Positions 33,606 to 41,017 of a DNA stretch of 64,000 nucleotides are shown here, piece by piece. Made by a program: the position numbers and the translations under genes. Numbering within the stretch: position 1 is the first letter of the stretch; every line of letters starts with the position of its first letter. Where the stretch lies: contig JBBQZP010000006.1 in the NCBI GenBank assembly GCA_038207585.1, positions 54,959 to 118,958 on the forward strand. The letters run 5' to 3'. The notes beneath the pieces were generated by a model. That model ran no database searches and was not told where the DNA came from. It saw only the letters and a list, made by a program, of their open reading frames with translations. Source of the DNA: JBBQZP01 sp038207585. Its GTDB lineage: Bacteria > Pseudomonadota > Alphaproteobacteria > Rhodobacterales > Rhodobacteraceae.

Positions 33606-33778
33606 CGCCCGTTCCCGATATCGACGCGTCTGAGGAGAGGGCCGCGATCATCCAGCATGACGGCGGTTTTTCCCGCTCAAAGGCCGAAGACCTTGCTGCC
33701 CAAGCCCAAGGGTTCAAGGACCATGCGTACTACTGGCAGGTGCTGGCAGACTACGTCGTAGCGCATCGACTGACGTGA
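33593..33778 (+). CDS. 61-aa protein overlapping the integrase 3' end
   Basis: 61 residues; ATG 33593 lies inside the integrase end, overlapping by 13 bp. The sequence EERAAIIQHDGGFSRSKAEDLAAQA resembles short proteins found beside primase/replication genes of plasmids and integrative elements, which share an 'ERAAI.E.DGG..R..AE..A' pattern. The C-terminus is basic and ends HRLT. It may bind DNA or regulate excision; no direct evidence. Confidence 0.55.
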   Translation: MPPLTPVPDIDASEERAAIIQHDGGFSRSKAEDLAAQAQGFKDHAYYWQVLADYVVAHRLT

Positions 33779-34203
33779 AGAACCCCTCGGCGGCCAAGTG
33801 CTGCCGGGGGACCACTTTCCTTTTTTCATCGTTTCCTGAAGTGCAGGGCTATTTCGGCAGACTGAGGTACTCATTTCTGTGGAGGGTCGGGTGGATCGGG
33901 AGGCCCAATATCAGATTTATGGCAGGCGGTGAAACGGTTGGCGGAAGCGCTGATCGTCTGGAATCAGGTCTCTTTACGGGCCGATTTACGAGGGGTTCGC
34001 TGGATGGAAAAACCACTGAAAAACGGGCTTTTTCCTCAGATTCAGCGATTCCCATAAGTCACTGAAATATAACGATATTCTACCACAGTGCTTTAAAGGA
34101 GAACAGAACAGAAAAATACGCTCAGGAAAACCCGTCCAAACTGGGCGGCGGCAGGGCGTGGTTCTGGGGTCTCTCACTCACCAAATTACTATCAGGAAAC
34201 ATT
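33779..34203. other. 425-bp gap between integrase unit and helicase gene
   Basis: Apart from the terminator it holds AT-richer DNA (about 34040-34110) that probably carries the helicase promoter, and at about 33865-34063 a plus-strand frame without a start that reads plausibly as protein (DLWQAVKRLAEALIVWNQ). This may be a decayed gene; I cannot assign it. Confidence 0.4.
33784..33826 (+). terminator. terminator of the integrase transcript
   Basis: An 11-bp GC-rich stem (33784-33794 with 33800-33810, two G-U pairs) with a 5-nt loop, then a T-rich tail with six T (33821-33826), six bases after the small gene's stop. Confidence 0.65.
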
Positions 34204-35595
34204 ATGACGATTATTCAGATTAAGCCGCATTTGGTCGCGGCGCAGGGCTACGACCCTGAACACCTCACGACACTCGCTCGCGCGATGGCAAGCTGGTTCG
34301 TCCGGCTCGATAACAGCTTCTTTGACGTCGATGATCTTGGCCATAAACGCTCGCGCGTCGATGTCGAGCAGATTGCGATGATCCGCTTCAAAGAGGAATT
34401 TCCCACGATACCGCTCAATAACGCCCTGATGGCAGCAGTGCTGAAGAGGGTGATCCATACCCGCCATACAGAAGTCCGCGAGACGATCCTGCCTTGGAAC
34501 GGACGTGTCGTCTGTCGTCCAGGCGACTGTCAGCGTATCCTCGTAGAGCGTGGCGTGGCGACGATCAATGCATGGCGGCAGCCAAGCTATCGGCGACTTG
34601 GCGTGAACGGGGCGGACTTCGGGGTTGCTGGAGAGTTCTTTGACTGGTTCTTCACACGCAAACCAGAACAGGAGATGTTCCTCAACTGGCTGGCTTGGTC
34701 GTTACAGAACGAGGGCGACAAGCCAAACTGGGCACCGTTCTTCTACTCCTCGAAGATGGGCACAGGTAAGAGCGCCTTGGGTCGGGTTTTGATCCGGCTC
34801 TTTGGTGATGCCAATGCGATCACGCAAAATAACATCGACAAGCTGACAGGACGCTTCAATACGACGCTTCTTCGTAGCAAGTTGGTGGTCTGTGAGGAGG
34901 TAAACCTGAGGCCGGGCAGCGGCGACGCCAACACCCTAAAGACCTACATCACCGAGAAGTCGACTGCAGGCGAGGCGAAAGGCAAAGAAACAGAACGGAT
35001 CGAGCAGCGTGTCTGTTTGGTTCTGACGAGCAATCACATGCCCTTCTGGATCGAACCGGAGGATCGCCGCTACTACATCGTCAACGTCGATCACGACGGT
35101 TACGCGCGGGGGCCACGGGCAGAGGAGTTTGCGGCCTTGGTCGGGCGGCTGGAGGATTGGATGGACGATCCAAAGCATGTGGCATTGCTGTATAACGCCG
35201 TCATGGCGCGCAAGTTGCCCGAGGACTTCTCGGCCAAGACGCTTAACGTCGATACTCACGGCACCGATATCATGCTGCAGGTGTTTGGGAACGGGCGGGC
35301 CACGATCCTTGATCAACTGAAGGAGTATCTTGATGCCAAGCACCAGAACGCTATCCCTGAGTCAGAAGTGGTGGAGGTCGTGACCGGCGATCTCAAGGCT
35401 AACATTAACACGACCAAGCACCTGATGACGGACTTGGGCTGGAGCAAGCGGGCGATCAAGTGGGGCGGCGTCGACTATGCGCGGCAGCTCTGGATCAGGC
35501 CCGGCTTCACGGTCGATAGAGGAAAGTTGTTTGGCCCGGAAGGGTTTGAGCAAACGCTGGCCAACCACCTCGACGGTGACATTGAGGTCATGTGA
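34204..35595 (+). CDS. D5/SF3-type helicase of phage-plasmid primase family (DUF5906-like)
   Basis: 463 residues. The N-terminal 110 are unassigned; the ATPase core has Walker A FYSSKMGTGKSALG (near 184-190), Walker B-like KLVVCEEVNLRPG, and LVLTSNHMPFWIEPEDRRYY with the sensor Asn and the Arg finger. It belongs to the SF3/D5 helicases that follow primase domains in phages, plasmids and satellite elements. No primase domain is visible in this protein or nearby, so it would use a host or helper primase. It overlaps the next HNH gene by 4 bp. Its presence suggests the island can replicate after excision, or is a phage satellite. Confidence 0.85.
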   Translation: MTIIQIKPHLVAAQGYDPEHLTTLARAMASWFVRLDNSFFDVDDLGHKRSRVDVEQIAMIRFKEEFPTIPLNNALMAAVLKRVIHTRHTEVRETILPWNGRVVCRPGDCQRILVERGVATINAWRQPSYRRLGVNGADFGVAGEFFDWFFTRKPEQEMFLNWLAWSLQNEGDKPNWAPFFYSSKMGTGKSALGRVLIRLFGDANAITQNNIDKLTGRFNTTLLRSKLVVCEEVNLRPGSGDANTLKTYITEKSTAGEAKGKETERIEQRVCLVLTSNHMPFWIEPEDRRYYIVNVDHDGYARGPRAEEFAALVGRLEDWMDDPKHVALLYNAVMARKLPEDFSAKTLNVDTHGTDIMLQVFGNGRATILDQLKEYLDAKHQNAIPESEVVEVVTGDLKANINTTKHLMTDLGWSKRAIKWGGVDYARQLWIRPGFTVDRGKLFGPEGFEQTLANHLDGDIEVM

Positions 35596-35969
35596 TGCAG
35601 AACCAAGCCTTTGAATACGAAGACGAGTCGCAGCAGTGGTTTGCTGCCGTATTGAAGGATCACGAGGAGGAGGCCCGTTCGCGGGTCTTCGCTCTGATCG
35701 CAGAAGGAACGGCTGCTGATACGGGTTGCATCGAGACGCCAACGCTGGATCCGCGCAAAGTCCGATTCAGGGGGGGGCAGGTGGCTGCATATCGCTTTAT
35801 CTTCTGCGTTCTGAACGGGGTAGCGGCTGGCTACGACGATGTGATCCGGCACCGCTGCAATAACAAACGCTGCATCAACCCAGACCATCTGGAGGTAGGA
35901 TCGCGGGGCGATAACTTGCTAGATGAACGGGAATTTTCCGCCAACGGCATCGACTACGGACTACTTTAG
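35592..35969 (+). CDS. HNH endonuclease of phage type
   Basis: 125 residues. The HNH motif is IRHRCNNKRCINPDHLEVGS (His 86, Cys 88, Cys 93, Asn 95, His 98), the zinc-bound form common in phage HNH proteins next to terminase or replication genes. The N-terminus is acidic and helical. Its ATG overlaps the helicase stop by 4 bp, so both are made together. It could nick at a replication or packaging site or act as a homing nuclease; the sequence does not decide. Confidence 0.8.
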   Translation: MMQNQAFEYEDESQQWFAAVLKDHEEEARSRVFALIAEGTAADTGCIETPTLDPRKVRFRGGQVAAYRFIFCVLNGVAAGYDDVIRHRCNNKRCINPDHLEVGSRGDNLLDEREFSANGIDYGLL

Positions 35970-36024
35970 CGAACGTTCCACCGCCTCTGCCCAACTGAAA
36001 ACCCCGTCACCCGTTCCACCCGTC

Positions 36025-36044
36025 TGTGGCAACGGGAGGGGTGG
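36025..36044 (+). repeat. degenerate internal copy of the 20-bp subterminal repeat
   Basis: Matches the left copy (30622-30641) at 16 of 20 positions, same orientation. The 21 bases before it also match those before the right copy: CCGTCACC and CACCCGTCTG occur at the same spacing at 36004 and at 37701. It marks the border between the replication genes and the protease segment. Confidence 0.45.
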
Positions 36045-36122
36045 TTGGCGACACGGCGTTAGAGCCGAAAGATGAACCGGAACTTCTCCATGTTCAAATA
36101 TCGAGAACCTCCCCAAATCCGC

Positions 36123-36212
36123 TTACGGCAGGGACGGCCCGATGATCAGATCATCAAAGCCATCCCCGTCAACATCGCCAGTGCTGGAAACGACCGTCGT
36201 GACTGCCGCAGC
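36123..36212 (-). pseudogene. FG-GAP repeat remnant
   Basis: Downstream of the protease gene stop, in another minus-strand frame, about 30 codons end in STGDVDGDGFDDLIIGPSLP and a stop. GDVDGDGFDDLIIG is the calcium-binding core of FG-GAP (integrin-alpha-like) repeats. No start or further repeats remain, so this is the tail of a lost or rearranged gene. Confidence 0.55.
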
Positions 36213-36218
36213 CTTCCC

Positions 36219-37484
36219 CTATGCCAAGATCAGGTCACTGATCAGAACTCGATCTTCGACGAAGATGCGCCCGTCAATGTGTTGGTCGCCATCCGTATCA
36301 ATCGTCACGACCCATTGGCCGTCCCGAACAACAATATTGACGTCGATATCGCCAAGAGCGCTAAGGCCAATCTTGTCATGGCCACTCGAGAACTCTGTGA
36401 TCCGATCAGCTTGCGGTGTTTGGGAAAACACGAAACGGTCGGAGCCCGTGCCCCCAGTGTAGACATCGCTCCCTTTTCCGCCATAAAGGACATCGTTGCC
36501 TGCTCCACCGACCAAATAGTCCTGACCATTTCCACCATGCAAAGTGTCGTTGCCATAGCTACCCAACAGGGTGTTGGCAGCAGAGTTTCCACGCAGAATG
36601 TCGTCGCCCAAACCGCCGCGTGCTTTCTCGATCACAACGCCATAGGCAATGGTAAAGCCGCCAGCGATCCCGGCCACAGACGAGATCCAGCCGCCACCGC
36701 CAGCCTCATACAGCAACGTCGCTGGCCGCAGGTCGATCACGGCATCGCGCGCACCGCTATAGAAGATTTTGTCGACGCCACCCGCATCCCAGATCGACAT
36801 CCAACCGGTGCCCACGGCATTCGTGCCAACCAGCGCGTAGTTATCACTACCGGTCGCGAAACCCATGTTCGCGCCATATTTTTCTTGCAGCACAGCGATA
36901 TCCAGCGCCATGGGCCCTGTCTCATAGCCGTAAAGACCGTTGTTGGGCGCTTTTACACCGCTGGCCCAACCGTTATTATAGGTCATGACCGTGTAGACAC
37001 CCTGATTGAGGTTGAAAGCGCCCAGATCATCATCCGCTGTCACGCCGCGCAGGACCCGCGAGTTACCGCCATCGTCATGCGGATGCGCCAGGCCAAGCGC
37101 ATGCATGAATTCATGCACCATCACCATGTAGTTATAGGCGCCGGTTTCGAACTTGGCGGTGCCGACGGCCTTGAACACGCCAAGTCCGGCGAAATCTTCT
37201 CCTGGCGGTCCCATGAAGCCGTCGGTTGTTCCGGAAAGGTCACTCGTCAACAGCACCCGGAAGTCCGAGCTGGAGTTGCCTTTGGTGAATGTCAGATTGA
37301 CCAGGTTTGAAACCGTATCCAGAAGCTGCGCTACTTGTTCCCGAACAAAACCGTTCATCGAGGTTGAGGTCTTATTGCCTTCGTCTGTTGCGAAAACTTG
37401 ACCCTTGGGGGCCAAATAATAGCTGATTTCTGTCCCTGCAAGCTGACTGTCCCACGTGATCGAGTCGATAAGTCGATTGGCCAT
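36219..37484 (-). CDS. serralysin-like M10 metalloprotease with RTX repeats
   Basis: 421 residues, no Sec signal. The zinc-binding motif HEFMHALGLAH is intact (His 124, Glu 125, His 128, His 134), followed by the Met-turn VMTY (Met 167), defining the metzincin M10/serralysin fold. RTX nonapeptides run from about 305 to 365 (GNDTLHGGNGQDYLVGGAGNDVLYGG), and the tail ending ISDLILA suits type I secretion. It would be a secreted, calcium-stabilised endopeptidase. No serralysin inhibitor or exporter gene is adjacent. The gene is cargo of the tRNA-Gln island, between two related repeats (36025-36044 and 37722-37741). Confidence 0.92.
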   Translation of the reverse strand: MANRLIDSITWDSQLAGTEISYYLAPKGQVFATDEGNKTSTSMNGFVREQVAQLLDTVSNLVNLTFTKGNSSSDFRVLLTSDLSGTTDGFMGPPGEDFAGLGVFKAVGTAKFETGAYNYMVMVHEFMHALGLAHPHDDGGNSRVLRGVTADDDLGAFNLNQGVYTVMTYNNGWASGVKAPNNGLYGYETGPMALDIAVLQEKYGANMGFATGSDNYALVGTNAVGTGWMSIWDAGGVDKIFYSGARDAVIDLRPATLLYEAGGGGWISSVAGIAGGFTIAYGVVIEKARGGLGDDILRGNSAANTLLGSYGNDTLHGGNGQDYLVGGAGNDVLYGGKGSDVYTGGTGSDRFVFSQTPQADRITEFSSGHDKIGLSALGDIDVNIVVRDGQWVVTIDTDGDQHIDGRIFVEDRVLISDLILA

Positions 37485-37805
37485 CTTTGAAAACCCTTAC
37501 TGGATGAATGTGTCGCGCCGCAGGTACGCGTCGTCGTGCTATTATCAGATGCCGACCCTGTCAATTGTCCATGTGTTACACGCATGTCTGTGCATAAGAC
37601 ACGGACGCAGGTCGGGTACTTCTTGGTTAGGCTGAATAGTCCCTCACGCTGAAACTTGGCGTGGGGGACTCACACTGTTGGATCGAGATCATGGGTAACA
37701 CCGTCACCTCTGACACCCGTCTGGGGCGATAGGTGGGGCGGAAGCGCAAGCGCCTCGTTCACGGTCAGCCTTGCAAGGATGGGCAAGGCATCAAAGAAAA
37801 CGGAT
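37485..37805. other. 320-bp island right end without a gene
   Basis: Holds the protease promoter region, an 11-bp hairpin (37639-37649 with 37659-37669, one G-U pair), the right copy of the 20-bp subterminal repeat and the start of the attachment repeat. No coding frame is convincing. Confidence 0.6.
37722..37741 (+). repeat. right copy of 20-bp subterminal direct repeat
   Basis: TGGGGCGATAGGTGGGGCGG, 18 of 20 identical to 30622-30641 in the same orientation and 61 bp inside the right attachment repeat. Confidence 0.55.
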
Positions 37806-37830
37806 TGGCTGGGGCGCCAGGATTCGAACC
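37803..37830. repeat. right attachment site (attR-like) in tRNA-Gln
   Basis: 28 bp identical to 30550-30577; this copy is continuous with the intact tRNA-Gln gene. Confidence 0.9.
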
Positions 37831-37880
37831 TGGGAATGTCGGTACCAAAAACCGATGCCTTACCACTTGGCGACGCCCCA
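37806..37880 (-). tRNA. tRNA-Gln, anticodon UUG; island target
   Basis: Minus strand, 75 nt with encoded CCA (37806-37808). The acceptor stem TGGGGCG/CGCCCCA, anticodon stem TCGGT/ACCGA with loop TTTTGGT giving TTG, and a T-arm around TTCGAAT all fold correctly. The 3' end faces the island, as usual for integrases that use the tRNA 3' half as attB and leave the gene intact. Confidence 0.95.
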
Positions 37881-38042
37881 ACCGTGCCGGGGTGTTTAGC
37901 GAAGGCCCCGCAGGCCTGCAAGGGGCATTTCGACCCCGGTGTCGCAAACCTGCAATGCCGCGCGGAAATCATCACCGTCATTTGAACGTCTTGTGAATCA
38001 CCACCGTGCTAGCCTCACGAAAGAAACAGGTGGGGACCACCG

Positions 38043-38519
38043 ATGACAGGCTTACGCAACACCCTTATGGGCTTTTTCATGGCCGCACTCAGCGTCGGAG
38101 AAGGGATGTTGCCCGCCTATGCCGCACAGGACGGTGAAAAGATCACCGTGTCCGGCGAATTCATTGACACCTGGTGCTATTTCTCGGGCGTGATGGGATC
38201 GCAGGATGCGGTTGTCGGCTCGGCCCACCATACCTGTGCAATGTGGTGTTCAGCGGGTGGAATTCCGGTGGGCATCCTGACCGAGGATGGCACTGTCTAC
38301 ATGGTTCTGAAGGTGGGCGAGGATGCCACCTCGAACGGCAGCGACAATCTGCTCTCAATGGCATCCGATACCGTTACTGCGGACGGCACATTCTATGCGC
38401 GCGACGGGATCAATTACATTGTGGTGTCAAAGATCGTGCAGAACGACGGGATCACGCGGCTGAACCACGAAGATCTGGGCGTCGTGCCCGATTTTGCCAT
38501 TCAAAACCCGAACAAGTAG
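38043..38519 (+). CDS. exported Cys-containing protein, unknown, near SCO gene
   Basis: 158 residues. A signal peptide (to about residue 28, AYAAQ) precedes a beta-rich domain with FIDTWCYFSGVMG, HHTCAMWCSAGG and DGTVYMVLKVG. The Cys/His/Met-rich stretch HHTCAMWC looks suited to binding copper or another metal. It is followed by a second exported protein with a related layout (a Cys motif, then 'VGILTEDG'/'LGLLRKADG') and by a SCO-family gene, so a role in copper handling or oxidase assembly is plausible. The family is not recognised. Confidence 0.75.
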   Translation: MTGLRNTLMGFFMAALSVGEGMLPAYAAQDGEKITVSGEFIDTWCYFSGVMGSQDAVVGSAHHTCAMWCSAGGIPVGILTEDGTVYMVLKVGEDATSNGSDNLLSMASDTVTADGTFYARDGINYIVVSKIVQNDGITRLNHEDLGVVPDFAIQNPNK

Positions 38520-38528
38520 GGCCGCGCC

Positions 38529-39095
38529 ATGATCAGAACCCTTGTTGCCCTTGCCCTGATGTCACTGCCCGCCGCAGCGCAGGATTTTTCGGCCAATTCC
38601 GAAGCGAAATCCTGGAACCTTTACGCCGAACAACCCGCCCGGTTCGAGGCGAAGGTGATCGACACCCTGTGCGATCTGACGGGCGAGTGTGCCGCCGATT
38701 GCGGCGGCGGCGCGCATCAGCTTGGCCTTTTGCGCAAGGCTGACGGGGTGTTGGTGCTGCCCCTGAAAAACGGTCAGCCGGTCTTTTCGGGTGCCGCGAA
38801 CGATCTGCAACCCTTTTGTGGCAAAGAGGTCGAGGTTGACGGCCTGATGCTGGTCGATGCCGATGTGGGTCTGAACCACGTCTATCAGTTGCAGAAAATC
38901 CGGGTCGTGGGCGACGCCGATTGGACCAAGGCGAACCAGTGGACCAAGGATTGGGCGGCGAAAAACCCCGATGCCGCAGGCGATGGCCCGTGGTTCCGGC
39001 GCGACCCCCGGATCAACGCGATGATTGTGGAAAAAGGCTATCTTGGCCTTGGGCTTGATGTCGATGCGGCCTTCATCAAAGAGCTTTTCCCATGA
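38529..39095 (+). CDS. exported Cys-rich protein, unknown, upstream of SCO gene
   Basis: 188 residues with a short signal peptide (about 1-18, LPAAAQ). The mature part has VIDTLCDLTGECAADCGGGAHQLG, with three Cys close together, then DLQPFCGKEVEVDGLML. It resembles the preceding protein in order of elements (a metal-binding-like Cys cluster, then a small OB-like beta barrel with EVEVDG). The SCO gene start overlaps its stop by 4 bp, so the two are co-translated. Function is inferred only from context. Confidence 0.75.
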   Translation: MIRTLVALALMSLPAAAQDFSANSEAKSWNLYAEQPARFEAKVIDTLCDLTGECAADCGGGAHQLGLLRKADGVLVLPLKNGQPVFSGAANDLQPFCGKEVEVDGLMLVDADVGLNHVYQLQKIRVVGDADWTKANQWTKDWAAKNPDAAGDGPWFRRDPRINAMIVEKGYLGLGLDVDAAFIKELFP

Positions 39096-39664
39096 TCCGC
39101 GCGGCTCTTGCGGCATTGATGCTGGCCGGGGCGGTGCATGCACAGACGCCTGAACCGCAGGGCCTGCCGCTGCCGGTAAATCTTGGCGGGGCATTTTCGC
39201 TGATCGACCAGCATGGTGATCCCCGCACCGAAGTTGATCCAACCGGGCAGATGCAGCTTTTGTTCTTCGGCTATGCGACCTGTCAGGAGATTTGTTCAAC
39301 CGCCCTGCCGCAGATGGCTGCGGTCGCCGCAGGGTTGCAGGCGCGGGGAGTGGGGCTGACGCCGGTGATGATCACTATCAACCCCGCGCAGGACACGCCG
39401 CAGGCGATGAGGCCGGCGATGGCCAAACTGGGGCCGACATTCGTGGGCCTGACGGGCGAGGCGGCGGCGCTGCAGGTGGCATATTCAGCGTTTTCAGAAA
39501 GCCACGAGAAATTGTTCGAAGACCCCTACGGCCGCGCCGTCTATGCGCATGGCGCGTTCTTCTATCTGCTGAATGCGAAGGGTGAATTCCTGACCGTTAT
39601 CCCACCGATCCTGACGGATGCGCGGGTGCAGGACATCATCGCCGCTTATGCCGCGAAAAGCTGA
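39092..39664 (+). CDS. SCO1/SenC-family copper chaperone
   Basis: 190 residues. A signal peptide (about 1-18, AVHAQ) is followed by a thioredoxin-like SCO domain with the copper-binding CQEIC (C-x3-C) in FFGYATCQEICSTALPQMA, and the downstream His in YAHGAFFYLL. SCO proteins deliver copper to the CuA site of cytochrome c oxidase or act as thiol reductases. It overlaps the preceding exported-protein gene by 4 bp. No oxidase genes are in the window. Confidence 0.88.
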   Translation: MIRAALAALMLAGAVHAQTPEPQGLPLPVNLGGAFSLIDQHGDPRTEVDPTGQMQLLFFGYATCQEICSTALPQMAAVAAGLQARGVGLTPVMITINPAQDTPQAMRPAMAKLGPTFVGLTGEAAALQVAYSAFSESHEKLFEDPYGRAVYAHGAFFYLLNAKGEFLTVIPPILTDARVQDIIAAYAAKS

Positions 39665-39700
39665 ATTGTGATCTGCCGCGCCTCGCGTTAAGCGGGCGGG

Positions 39701-40879
39701 ATGGAGCGGTTTGACGTCATCATCCTTGGGGCAGGGGCCGCGGGTCTGTTTTGCGGGGCCGAGGCTGCGCGGCGCGGGCGCAGGGTGCTGGTGCTGGATC
39801 ACGCGCAAGCGCCGGGCGAGAAAATCCGCATCTCGGGCGGCGGGCGCTGCAATTTTACCAATCTGGGCATAGCGCCCGAGAAATTCCTGTCGCAAAATCC
39901 GCGATTTGCTCTGTCGGCGCTCAAACGGTTCACGCAATGGGATTTCATTGCGCGCGTCGATGCGGCGGGAATTGCGTGGCACGAAAAGACGCTGGGGCAG
40001 TTGTTCTGCGATGGGTCTGCCACGCAGATTGTGGCGATGCTGACGGGTGATCTGCGAAATGCGGGCGGCGTGCTGCGGCTGGGTGTCGCGCCGGGCGAGG
40101 TTGCGCGCACGGGTGACGGCTTCCGGGTCGATACATCGCAAGGCCCGCTTCAGGCCGCGTCGGTCGTCGTGGCCACCGGCGGCAAGTCGATCCCCAAGAT
40201 GGGAGCCAGCGCCTATGGCTACCGGGTGGCCGAAGGCTTCGGTCTGCGGCTGGTCGAAACCCGCCCGGCGCTGGTGCCCCTGACCTTTGCCGAGCAGGAT
40301 TTGGCGGCCATGAAGGATCTGGCCGGAGTGGCGGCGCAGGGCCGTGTTACGGCGAATGGCACGGGCTTTGACGAGGCCGTTCTGTTCACCCATCGCGGGC
40401 TTTCGGGGCCCGCGGTTTTGCAGGCAAGCTCTTATTGGCGCGAGGGCGATCCGCTTTCCGTCGATCTGGCGCTGGGTCAGGATACCGGCGCGCGACTGCG
40501 GGCGCTGCGCGGGCAGGCGGGCCGCATCGCGGTGCGCACGGCGCTGGCGCAGATTCTGCCCGAACGACTGGCGCGGCATGTCGAGGCACTGGCGCATGTG
40601 TCGGGCAATCTGGCCGATCAGACCAAAGGCGCCATAGACCGGATCGCAAGCCTTGTGCATGACCTGACCCTGCGGCCCGTCGGCACCGAAGGCTACCGCA
40701 CCGCCGAGGTTACACTGGGCGGCGTGGATACAGATGATCTTGACGCCCGCACGATGCAGGCGCGTGCCGTGCCGGGGTTGTATTTCATTGGCGAGGTTGT
40801 TGATGTGACCGGGTGGCTGGGGGGGTATAACTTCCAATGGGCGTGGTCATCGGGTTGGGCTGCGGGGCAAGTGGCCTAG
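39701..40879 (+). CDS. HI0933/YhiN-family flavoprotein (BaiN-like)
   Basis: 392 residues, an NAD(P)/FAD-dependent oxidoreductase. FAD-binding VIILGAGAAGLFCGAEAARRG at the N-terminus, then KIRISGGGRCNFTN, VVVATGGKSIPKMGASAYGYRVAEGFG, FTHRGLSGPAVLQ and the C-terminal GYNFQWAWSSGWAAG are hallmarks of the family. Some members have been linked to bile-acid or other unsaturated-ketone reduction; physiological substrates are mostly unknown. This is the shorter clade (about 390 aa). It is monocistronic. Confidence 0.9.
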   Translation: MERFDVIILGAGAAGLFCGAEAARRGRRVLVLDHAQAPGEKIRISGGGRCNFTNLGIAPEKFLSQNPRFALSALKRFTQWDFIARVDAAGIAWHEKTLGQLFCDGSATQIVAMLTGDLRNAGGVLRLGVAPGEVARTGDGFRVDTSQGPLQAASVVVATGGKSIPKMGASAYGYRVAEGFGLRLVETRPALVPLTFAEQDLAAMKDLAGVAAQGRVTANGTGFDEAVLFTHRGLSGPAVLQASSYWREGDPLSVDLALGQDTGARLRALRGQAGRIAVRTALAQILPERLARHVEALAHVSGNLADQTKGAIDRIASLVHDLTLRPVGTEGYRTAEVTLGGVDTDDLDARTMQARAVPGLYFIGEVVDVTGWLGGYNFQWAWSSGWAAGQVA

Positions 40880-40886
40880 GGTGATC

Positions 40887-40920
40887 TGTATATCCTATAA
40901 TCAGTATTATGTAATATACA
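40887..40920. repeat. 34-bp AT-rich interrupted inverted repeat
   Basis: Arms TGTATAT...ATATACA, then ATAAT...ATTAT, pair symmetrically about a 4-bp centre with 3-bp mismatched bulges. It lies 8 bp after a stop codon and about 100 bp before rpe in otherwise GC-rich DNA. It may be an operator or a terminator-like hairpin. Confidence 0.4.
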
Positions 40921-41017
40921 CATCCATCAAAACCCTTGAAACCAAAGAAACCCGCGCCTGTGCTGGACGCCGCACCCCGTTCCGCGCTATCACGCCGCGA
41001 CCTTGACGGAGACTGAC

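Larger units (their letters stand above)
30550..37830. mobile_element. integrative genomic island in tRNA-Gln
   Basis: Bounded by a 28-bp direct repeat (30550-30577 and 37803-37830). The right copy belongs to the intact tRNA-Gln 3' end, and the left copy is a duplicated fragment. Inside are a tyrosine integrase, a D5-like helicase, two HNH-type genes, small ORFs and an M10 protease gene. Base composition is patchy, with AT-richer stretches near 31-32 and 34 kb, unlike the flanks. Confidence 0.88.

Noticed and set aside
33775..34065. A 96-codon frame after the integrase
   Set aside because: It begins within the terminator, and another frame of the same stretch reads at least as plausibly; no family.
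36072..37310. A 412-codon plus-strand frame opposite the M10 protease
   Set aside because: The opposite strand has an intact zinc site, Met-turn and RTX repeats; the plus frame is their complement.
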